This document shows positions 1-5,776 of a DNA stretch of 6,413 bases, piece after piece. How positions within the stretch are numbered: position 1 is the stretch's first letter; the number at the start of each line of letters is the position of its first letter. The notes beneath the pieces were generated by a model. The model worked only from the letters and a program-made list of their open reading frames with translations, was not told where the DNA came from and ran no database searches. The position numbers and the translations under genes are program-made. The DNA is from Actinomycetota bacterium. Lineage in GTDB: Bacteria > Actinomycetota > Humimicrobiia > Humimicrobiales > Humimicrobiaceae. The DNA lies in the NCBI GenBank assembly GCA_022865545.1, contig JALHTA010000255.1:1-6413 (forward strand). The letters run 5' to 3'.

Positions 1-1008
1 AGATGGAAGCCCTCCCCATATTGTTATATTGTCACCAAAGCTGTCCCTTACCTGTTTTAGACTGAGACTTGTCATGGGTTTGGGACATATGGAATCTGCC
101 ACATCAATATCTGCATCCAGATACTCCTGAATCAGTCCCTTGTTTTCCCCATCAGTATGGGTAAGGAGATATTTGCCTCTTTTGTGGGCAAGCTTAGAAT
201 ACTTCTTAAGATAGGGTGTAATGTGCTGCTTAAAGAATGCAGGCCAGGTCAGAAAACTGTCATAGTTTGCCCCCAGAAAGATTATTTCCGAATGGCTGGC
301 AATCGAGATTGAAAGTACTTTATCATAAAAAACCCCGATCTTCTCTGAAAGCTCCAGCAGTCCTTTTTCATTGTCATTGAGTTCATAGATAAATCTCTCG
401 AAAGACATTAGCTCTTTCATTATATGATGCATGGGTGAGCCCGGAAGCATACCGAAGGCTACACATACACCGTCTTCTCCAACATAATCCATATGTTCCT
501 TAAAGTTCTTCTTATTTTCTTCTACCTGGATATTTTCGAATATATACCCTACTGCCTTAAGATCATTTGAACTTTTTATTGAATGCTTTGTGGTATGGCC
601 CAGGGAAGCTCCATCGGATTTCATTCTCCTGGTGTAGAGGGTCTCTGTGGTGATCTTGCCATAAGGGGTATTAAATGCTGTGGTTGTCCTACCCTCCCTA
701 TCTGTATCGAATTCAAATTCTACGCTACCTAATACAATCCTGTAAGGGTTGCTTTTCAGGTCATATATCCCCAGTCCCTGGAGAGCTATGCTTCTTTTTT
801 CCAGGAAATTCCTGAAACCAGGGACCACTGAGTGGAAGCCCACTCCCAGGTCCCTGGTTATCTCTATAAGGCTTGATCCCCTGTATTTTTCAGGCAGGGT
901 ATTGTTTATTTTATTGGACGAATACCAGAGGTCCAGCCTTGGTACAAAAGGGATATGGTCAACCGGTTTTCCCATTATGGTGTTTAATATTCTCTTTCTG
1001 TAGTCCAT
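1..1008 (-). CDS. URO-D superfamily (methyltransferase-like) protein, C-terminus cut by window edge
   Basis: The frame is open for 336 codons from ATG at 1008-1006 to the window edge, so the C-terminus is missing. It belongs to the uroporphyrinogen decarboxylase superfamily, which includes HemE and the methylcobamide:CoM methyltransferases MtaA/MtbA/CmuA. Supporting features are the N-terminal opening (RKRILNTIMGKPVDHIPFVPR, residues 4-24, in the usual 'R.l.al.g..pDriP' form), 'THTDGEN' at 283-289 after a hydrophobic strand, and 'ITIWGGLPS' at 328-336, where family members have a strand ending in GG. Residues H284 and D286 occupy the place of the His-x-Cys zinc motif of MtaA/MtbA. It differs clearly from the other URO-D protein at 2551-3645, so it is not a recent duplicate. 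The start abuts the kinase stop codon (TAG then ATG), which implies coupled translation. It is likely a cytosolic enzyme. Haem synthesis is unlikely; the substrate is unknown. Confidence 0.85.
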   Translation of the reverse strand, partial: MDYRKRILNTIMGKPVDHIPFVPRLDLWYSSNKINNTLPEKYRGSSLIEITRDLGVGFHSVVPGFRNFLEKRSIALQGLGIYDLKSNPYRIVLGSVEFEFDTDREGRTTTAFNTPYGKITTETLYTRRMKSDGASLGHTTKHSIKSSNDLKAVGYIFENIQVEENKKNFKEHMDYVGEDGVCVAFGMLPGSPMHHIMKELMSFERFIYELNDNEKGLLELSEKIGVFYDKVLSISIASHSEIIFLGANYDSFLTWPAFFKQHITPYLKKYSKLAHKRGKYLLTHTDGENKGLIQEYLDADIDVADSICPKPMTSLSLKQVRDSFGDNITIWGGLPS

Positions 1009-2508
1009 CTAGGTATTCTTCCTTCTGCTTTCTTTTATCTCTTTAAACCTTGAATATCCCTCTTCCCAGTAAGCCTTATCCTTAGGAAAGTATTTTTTTA
1101 TTACTATAGACCTTGATATTATCTCCCTGCCTTCGGCAAGGTCCTTGATATCCCCCCCTGCCTTAAGCTGCATGATAAGGTTTCCCATGGAAGCCGCCTC
1201 GGCAGGACCGGCAAGTATGGCCATCCCGGTGGTGTTAGATATTAGCTGGCATAATAAACTGTTATATACGCCACCGCCTATCATATGAAGAGCTTCGATC
1301 TTTATACCGGTAAAAGCTTCCAGTTCCAACAGGTATTTTTTGACCGTAAAAGCAAGGCTTGCCAGTATTATGTATGCTGTCTCTCCTATAGTTTCCGGCA
1401 CTTGTTGGCCGGAATCCCTGCAAAAACCTGTGACAAGGTTCAGCATATCCTGGCTTCCAGATGCAAATGCCGGGTCCTCAATATCTATTATGGCCTGTAT
1501 TGGTCCCGATTCCCGGGCAAGTCCTTCGATCTCCTCCCAGCTGAATTCTTTATTATGGATATTGTTCCACTTTTTCCTGCATTCCTGCAGTATCCATAAC
1601 CCGGCAGAGGTGTTTTTAGCAAAGAAATTAGAACCTGATGCTCCACCTTCATTACAGAATCCATTCTCTACTACACCATCTTTTATTATCTTTTTTGGTG
1701 TCTCAATTCCCAGGATAAACCATGTACCGGTACCCAGAAAGGCCCAGTTTTTACCCTTTGCCGGCACCCCGGCTACTGCAGACGCGGTATCATGGGAAGC
1801 ACATGTAGATACATTAAACGGCTTTATGCCCAGCTCGCTGCATACATCTTTTGATATCATGGAAGCGTATACGCCTGAGTCAAGTATTTCTGGCATGATC
1901 TCTTCATTTAATCCTACAGTGTCCATTATTCTTTCACTCCAGGTCCCTGTCATGTAATCAAGCATCAGGGAACCGCTGGCAATAGAATATTCTGTAAAAT
2001 GCCGGCCTGTAAGGAAATAATTAAATAGATCTGGCATCATAAGGAATTTTGATGTGTTTTCTATTATATAGGGAAAATTTTGCCTGAGATAATAGAGATA
2101 AAATGGTGCAGCAACTAATAATGGATTCCATCCAGTTATCGTAAATATTTCTTTTATGCTGAGCTCTTTGTGGAGGGCTTTAAGGACTGGATCGCTCCTT
2201 CCCGGGTCCCTATAATGAAGGGGGTTAAATATCATCCTGCCGTCCCTTCCAATAAGGGAAAAATCGACATTCCATGTATCGATTGCCATGGAAATTATGT
2301 CGCTTCCGCCGGCAGCCTTTAATATACCTTTTTTTATCTCCCGGTAGATATTCAGGTAATCCCAGTATAATGAACCGCCAGCTATTACAGGAATGTTCTC
2401 AAACCTGTGTACCGGGGCCATGTCTATAGTATTTCCGTCAAAGGAACCCCTGACTATCCTGCCATTACTTGCTCCAAGATCAGTTATTATGTAGTTCTTA
2501 TTTGCCAT
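1009..2508 (-). CDS. rhaB: Rhamnulokinase-like FGGY carbohydrate kinase
   Basis: Probable L-rhamnulokinase (ATP + L-rhamnulose to L-rhamnulose 1-phosphate), a cytosolic FGGY-family kinase of 499 residues, close to the usual RhaB length. RhaB-type motifs occur in order: the phosphate-binding loop DLGASNGR (10-17), HRFEN (34-38), DTWNVDF (77-83, usually DTWGVDF), HYRD (98-101), MMPDLFNYFLTG (157-168), SHDTASAV (238-245) with catalytic base D240, GTGTWFILG (259-267), NEGG (286-289), GLWILQECRKKW (303-314), IGGGVYNSLLCQL (410-422) and AGPAEAASMGN (433-443). The start is ATG at 2508; the Shine-Dalgarno is weak (GGTG about 4 bases upstream), so translation may rely partly on the URO-D gene ending 42 bases before it. 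No rhamnose isomerase or aldolase gene is in the window, so the natural substrate could be another ketose. Its TAG stop abuts the ATG of the next gene. Confidence 0.88.
   Translation of the reverse strand: MANKNYIITDLGASNGRIVRGSFDGNTIDMAPVHRFENIPVIAGGSLYWDYLNIYREIKKGILKAAGGSDIISMAIDTWNVDFSLIGRDGRMIFNPLHYRDPGRSDPVLKALHKELSIKEIFTITGWNPLLVAAPFYLYYLRQNFPYIIENTSKFLMMPDLFNYFLTGRHFTEYSIASGSLMLDYMTGTWSERIMDTVGLNEEIMPEILDSGVYASMISKDVCSELGIKPFNVSTCASHDTASAVAGVPAKGKNWAFLGTGTWFILGIETPKKIIKDGVVENGFCNEGGASGSNFFAKNTSAGLWILQECRKKWNNIHNKEFSWEEIEGLARESGPIQAIIDIEDPAFASGSQDMLNLVTGFCRDSGQQVPETIGETAYIILASLAFTVKKYLLELEAFTGIKIEALHMIGGGVYNSLLCQLISNTTGMAILAGPAEAASMGNLIMQLKAGGDIKDLAEGREIISRSIVIKKYFPKDKAYWEEGYSRFKEIKESRRKNT
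1018..1024 (-). promoter_or_regulatory. Shine-Dalgarno site of the distal URO-D gene, inside the kinase gene
   Basis: AAGGAAG on the minus strand lies 9 bases before the ATG at 1008, within the last codons of the kinase gene. It supports this ATG as the true start although the gene has no intergenic space of its own. Confidence 0.65.
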
Positions 2509-2550
2509 AGAACACCATGTTTACAATATATGAATTGATCTACTATTAAA

Positions 2551-3645
2551 TCAATCAAGTTCCAGTTTGCCATTATTATATTTACCATATTTTTTAACAG
2601 TATCTATATATGTGGTAACATTTTTGGCTGGCATGTCGTCATGCAGACTGTGGTCCGAAGAAATAATATAGCCGCCATCTTCTGCACCTTCCCTCAAGCA
2701 CCTCAAGGTCTCTTCCCTGACATCTTCGACTGTCCCGCTTACCAGTACCTTTTTATTATCAATATTACCTATGGGACAAAGGACTCCCTTATACTTTTTC
2801 TTTACTACCTTAAGGTCCATTGTGGCCGCCTTCTCTACCGGATGGTATGCATCCACTCCTGTCCCTGCTATATCATCAAGTACCTCCCATATATTACCAT
2901 CATTATGCATTATTATAGGAAAACCCAGTTCTTTTATGGCAGATACAAGTCTTTTGTATGGACCGATAAAAAACTCCCTTAGATATGCTGGAGATATAAG
3001 AAGGCTTTTTGACATCCCCCAGTCATCTGCAATCAGGAAAGCATCAAATCCCTTTATGCCTGCAGCCTTATTTACCTGCGCAATACTCCAGTCAATAAAG
3101 TTATTACACATATCATGTACAAGTTCAGGATCATCTATAAAATTAAAGGACAGTTTATCTATACTTGATAAAAACCAGCTAAGCACTGAGACCGGACCCC
3201 TTATACAGCTTATTACAGCCTTATCCTGGGAATTGGAACCTATGGCATCATTTAACTGCTTAAAGCGCCACTCTTCTTCAGGATCAGGCATTGTATAGTT
3301 TTCCCAGTCTTTCCTGCCCGAAATCGGATTTTCTATCTGGGATGTTATTGGCCAGCCCATTTTGTCATAGACTATTCCCCAGTCATCTGTATATGTTTCG
3401 CCACTAGTCTCAAAGAACTCTACCCCGCAGTAGCCTCCAAGAAATACAGGCACTCCGTCTATTCCCAGTTTATTGGCTATCTTTACGGCAGCTTTACCGT
3501 CATAAAGCCTTGTCCTGTATCCTATAAAGGCTTCCTGGAGTCCCTGGCCAAACGGAAACTCAAAGATCGGTACCCTGTCTGGTGTCCCCCTTTTTAATGC
3601 TGTCAGGAATCTTTCTCTGGAAGTCATGTCTCTACCGGAATTCAT
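2551..3645 (-). CDS. URO-D superfamily (MtaA/CmuA-like) protein with His-x-Asp motif
   Basis: A complete 364-residue protein of the uroporphyrinogen decarboxylase superfamily, of normal length for its methyltransferase-like branch. It has the N-terminal opening 'SRERFLTALKRGTPDRVPIFE' (9-29), a central 'CIRGPVSVLSWF' strand (147-158), 'DDWGMSKSLLISPAYLREFF' (207-226), 'IIMHNDGN' (244-251), 'GVDAYHPVEKAATMDL' (263-278), 'PIGNIDNKKVL' (291-301) and 'YIISSDHSLHDDMPAKN' (326-342). H247 and D249 replace the His-x-Cys of MtaA/MtbA, and S329-S330-D331-H332 stands where those enzymes place the second zinc Cys. Known relatives move methyl groups between corrinoid proteins and thiols or O-methyl substrates; many homologues are uncharacterised. 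HemE function is unlikely because nothing else here concerns tetrapyrroles. M1 is preferred over M7 because a strong Shine-Dalgarno precedes it. The gene follows ald by 50 bases. Confidence 0.87.
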   Translation of the reverse strand: MNSGRDMTSRERFLTALKRGTPDRVPIFEFPFGQGLQEAFIGYRTRLYDGKAAVKIANKLGIDGVPVFLGGYCGVEFFETSGETYTDDWGIVYDKMGWPITSQIENPISGRKDWENYTMPDPEEEWRFKQLNDAIGSNSQDKAVISCIRGPVSVLSWFLSSIDKLSFNFIDDPELVHDMCNNFIDWSIAQVNKAAGIKGFDAFLIADDWGMSKSLLISPAYLREFFIGPYKRLVSAIKELGFPIIMHNDGNIWEVLDDIAGTGVDAYHPVEKAATMDLKVVKKKYKGVLCPIGNIDNKKVLVSGTVEDVREETLRCLREGAEDGGYIISSDHSLHDDMPAKNVTTYIDTVKKYGKYNNGKLELD

Positions 3646-3650
3646 TTTTT

Positions 3651-3656
3651 CTCCTT
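3651..3656 (-). promoter_or_regulatory. Shine-Dalgarno site for the URO-D gene at 2551-3645
   Basis: A perfect AAGGAG lies 5 bases before the ATG at 3645-3643. It favours the first Met over the in-frame Met at codon 7, which has no comparable site. Confidence 0.8.
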
Positions 3657-3695
3657 GATTATGTTATAAAGCTGCAATCAAATTAATAATGTTTA

Positions 3696-4823
3696 TTAAC
3701 TTGCTTTCTTTATATCAATACCTTCAATTGGAAAATATTTTAACCCATGAGCTTCTGCAACTGGCATGCAGGTGACCTTACCTAAATAGGTGTTTAGTCC
3801 CTTTGCCAGAACTCTATCTTCGGTAATCGCCCTTTTTAAACCTTTATTTGCTATATCAGCAGCATATTTAAGTGTCGCATTTGTAAGTGCCAGTGTTGAA
3901 GTCTTTGGAAAAGCTCCTGGCATATTAGCGACACAATAATGCACAACTCCTCCTATTTCAAATGTGGGATCAGAATGAGTGGTCGGCCTGCTTGTCTCAA
4001 TGCATCCTCCCTGGTCTATACATACATCGATTATCACTGTCCTTGGCTTAAGTGATTCTACTGTCTTTCTCGAAATGATCTTTGGTGCCCTTGCCCCGGG
4101 TATATATACTGCGCCTATTATTACATCTGCTTCCCCTATAGACTCAAAAAGATCATGCGGGCTTGAATAGAGGAGGTGTATGTTTTTTTCTACATGTCCT
4201 TCAAGGCTTTTTAGTTTTTCTATATTTATATCAAACAGCTTTACATCTCCTCCCATACCTGAACAGATCTTTGCAGCTGATGCTCCTGCGCTTCCCGCAC
4301 CTATTACGACAATTTTAGCAGGAGCCACTCCGGTAAGGCCCCCGATAAGTTTTCCGCTTCCTCCCCTGTTTATATCAAGATACTGGGCAGCCAGCTGTCC
4401 TGCCATCTTTCCCGCTATCTCGCTCATCGGGGCAAGTAAGGGGAGTTCCCCTTTTTCTGTCTCCATAGTCTCGTAGGCTACCGAGATGACTTTTCTATCC
4501 AGCATAGCCTGTGTAAGTTCTTTATTGGAAGAGAAGTGAAAATATGTAAAGACTATCTGTCCTTCCTTAAATAGTTTGTATTCGGAGGGTAAAGGTTCCT
4601 TTACCTTTATTATCATCTCTGAGTCTTTAAAAAGCCTGACTTTATCTTTTATTATTTCTGCTCCAGAAGCAATATAGTCATCGTCGGTATATCCGCTGCC
4701 GATCCCAGCTCCAGTTTCTATTAGGACCCTGTGACCCGAACTACTGAGAAGATCTACCCCTGATGGAGTTATCCCGACTCTGTATTCATCCTGTTTTATC
4801 TCTTTTGGTATTCCGATTATCAT
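3696..4823 (-). CDS. ald: Alanine dehydrogenase
   Basis: NAD-dependent L-alanine dehydrogenase, reversibly converting L-alanine to pyruvate and ammonia in the cytosol. At 375 residues it has the family's usual length. The N-terminus MIIGIPKEIK and the 'EYRVGITPSGVDLL' block (13-26) are typical. The catalytic and binding residues sit at their canonical numbers: R15, K75, H96 and D270, with the NAD-binding loop GAGSAG at 175-180 and the ribose-contacting acidic residue D198. The 'HYCVANMPGAFPKTSTLALTNATL' block (295-318) and the C-terminal 'VTCMPVAEAHGL' (350-361) complete the signature. The start is ATG at 4823, 3 bases after GGGAGG. The frame stays open for 44 further codons upstream, but those encode a piece of another protein and have no usable start. 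In this operon it may recycle amino groups or supply pyruvate. Confidence 0.96.
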   Translation of the reverse strand: MIIGIPKEIKQDEYRVGITPSGVDLLSSSGHRVLIETGAGIGSGYTDDDYIASGAEIIKDKVRLFKDSEMIIKVKEPLPSEYKLFKEGQIVFTYFHFSSNKELTQAMLDRKVISVAYETMETEKGELPLLAPMSEIAGKMAGQLAAQYLDINRGGSGKLIGGLTGVAPAKIVVIGAGSAGASAAKICSGMGGDVKLFDINIEKLKSLEGHVEKNIHLLYSSPHDLFESIGEADVIIGAVYIPGARAPKIISRKTVESLKPRTVIIDVCIDQGGCIETSRPTTHSDPTFEIGGVVHYCVANMPGAFPKTSTLALTNATLKYAADIANKGLKRAITEDRVLAKGLNTYLGKVTCMPVAEAHGLKYFPIEGIDIKKAS

Positions 4824-4955
4824 TATCCTCCCATCACCTTTAAAAAATTCCTTTGCCGACCCTGAGGCATCGGACGTATATATCTCTATCCCGTATCTGT
4901 CTGCAAAGTCACGTGTGACCGGCGCTACCCCTACGGCTAATTTTACCTTTCCTTT
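4824..4955 (-). pseudogene. Remnant of a methyltransferase corrinoid (B12-binding) protein, C-terminal tail only
   Basis: These 44 codons contain no stop and read like the last segment of corrinoid proteins of the MtaC/MtbC/MttC type. The stretch has a hydrophobic strand 'KVKLAVGVAPVT' (local 3-14), then 'RDFADRYG' (15-22), 'IYTSDAS' (25-31) and a final helix 'GSAKEFF' (32-38). Those proteins end with a strand, the loop GGAPVT, an 'FADEIGADGY' helix and strand, and an 'A..AVELAK' helix. Here the second Gly of GGAPVT is Val. The rest of a protein normally about 200 residues long (helical cap and the DxHxxG cobalt-binding part) is absent. A TAG lies directly upstream (4958-4956), and no ATG, GTG or TTG start exists after it. 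The fragment runs in frame into ald and fills most of the gap between ald and the amidohydrolase. It is most simply the residue of a deleted corrinoid gene. A short functional peptide is less likely. Confidence 0.66.
4827..4832 (-). promoter_or_regulatory. Shine-Dalgarno site of ald, embedded in the corrinoid-protein remnant
   Basis: GGGAGG lies 3 bases before the ald ATG at 4823. The same bases form codons near the end of the remnant reading frame, so the site sits inside former coding sequence. It fixes the ald start at the canonical MIIGIPKE N-terminus. Confidence 0.7.
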
Positions 4956-4969
4956 CTAATTCATTGGAC

Positions 4970-5776
4970 CTATTTAAATTTAAATAGCATTGCCGCATTA
5001 TTATAGAAGATATCTTCCTTGTCGGAATCCGGGATATCTGAAGCTATGACATTTGCAATATGGTACCTTATATCCATCATGGGCATATCTGTACCAAAGA
5101 GGGCTCTACCCCTGCCTGCCCTGTTGATCATATTTTTAAACACTGGCGGGTAGAAGCAGTCTCCAGAAAAATCCATATATAAAGTCTCATGCTTTCTTGC
5201 CAGTTCTATTACTTCATCGTAGAAATCTATCTTTCCCCCTGAATGGACAAGGATCACCTTAAGTCCCGGAAAGTCTTTTAGCACATTTTCAAGAAGCAGC
5301 GGGTTTCCGTATATCTGTTTTGGATTTTCGGTATAGGGACTCCATGTATGTGCCGATACTGCAAAATCATTTGCTACCGCGTATTCCCATAATGGATAAT
5401 ACTTTCTGTCATCAAGATAAAGTCCTGATCCTACGGACCAGACTTTTACCCCAATAAAATTTATCCTGGGCCTGTATTTTTCTATTATCTCAAGGGATCT
5501 CTCCGGTTGATTACCGTCATATACCAGCTGCCAGCAGATAAAGTCACCATATATTTCCTGGATTTTCAGGATCTCTTCTATCTGGGCCCAGGAGTCCCCG
5601 AATATGCCGATTATATGCGAGCATATTGCTTTCTTAACATTAAACCTTTTTTCAAGTTCGATCACTCTTTCATCACTGTGCTTGTAGTATAAGACATTTC
5701 CAGACACTCCCAGATGCATATGAGAATCGATTATCTTAAATTTTTTTAACTCTTGTTCTATATTTATCTTAGCCAA
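4970..5776 (-). CDS. Amidohydrolase-2 family metal-dependent hydrolase or decarboxylase
   Basis: A complete 268-residue TIM-barrel enzyme of the amidohydrolase-2 (ACMSD-like) family, which includes metal-dependent decarboxylases and lactonases. The metal site can be followed: H19 and H21 in 'IIDSHMHLG' (15-23), K111 in 'FIGVKVWS' (107-114), H143 in 'AVSAHTW' (139-145), H178 in 'VILVHSGGK' (174-182) and D230 in 'ALFGTDMP' (225-232). It ends in the usual 'NNAAMLFKF' helix. The start is TTG at 5776, which is effectively forced: an in-frame TAG lies two codons upstream, and the next Met (M20) falls inside the HxH motif. AGGGGG precedes it by 8 bases. The first 8 bases overlap the end of the upstream amidohydrolase-like gene, implying coupled translation. 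There is no signal peptide, so it should be cytosolic. The substrate cannot be named. Confidence 0.88.
   Translation of the reverse strand: MAKINIEQELKKFKIIDSHMHLGVSGNVLYYKHSDERVIELEKRFNVKKAICSHIIGIFGDSWAQIEEILKIQEIYGDFICWQLVYDGNQPERSLEIIEKYRPRINFIGVKVWSVGSGLYLDDRKYYPLWEYAVANDFAVSAHTWSPYTENPKQIYGNPLLLENVLKDFPGLKVILVHSGGKIDFYDEVIELARKHETLYMDFSGDCFYPPVFKNMINRAGRGRALFGTDMPMMDIRYHIANVIASDIPDSDKEDIFYNNAAMLFKFK

Noticed and set aside
1340..1957. Long plus-strand open frame opposite the kinase gene, and similar shorter plus-strand frames opposite the other genes.
   Set aside because: They lie antisense to strongly supported genes, their translations look like no known family, and they have no clear ribosome binding context.
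2521..2560. Short inverted repeat (TTGAT...ATCAA) between the URO-D gene and the kinase as a terminator.
   Set aside because: The stem is only about 5 AT-rich pairs, overlaps the stop codon and has no following T-run.
1..3645. Annotation of either URO-D protein as HemE, the haem-pathway uroporphyrinogen decarboxylase.
   Set aside because: The HemE N-terminal signature is absent, the conserved HxD region is typical of the methyltransferase-like branch, and no tetrapyrrole genes are nearby.
3646..3695. Possible promoter in the 50 bases between ald and the URO-D gene.
   Set aside because: TTGATT and TATAAC/CATAAT-like hexamers occur, but the spacing between them is far too short (about 7-12 bases). 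AT-rich chance matches are the simpler explanation.
4956..4964. ATG-AAT-TAG just before the corrinoid-like frame, as if TAG were read through (for example as pyrrolysine) to make a leader fused to Ald.
   Set aside because: TAG serves as an ordinary stop for the amidohydrolase and the kinase in this window, no Shine-Dalgarno precedes this ATG, and pyrrolysine belongs in the methylamine methyltransferase itself, not in corrinoid-protein tails.
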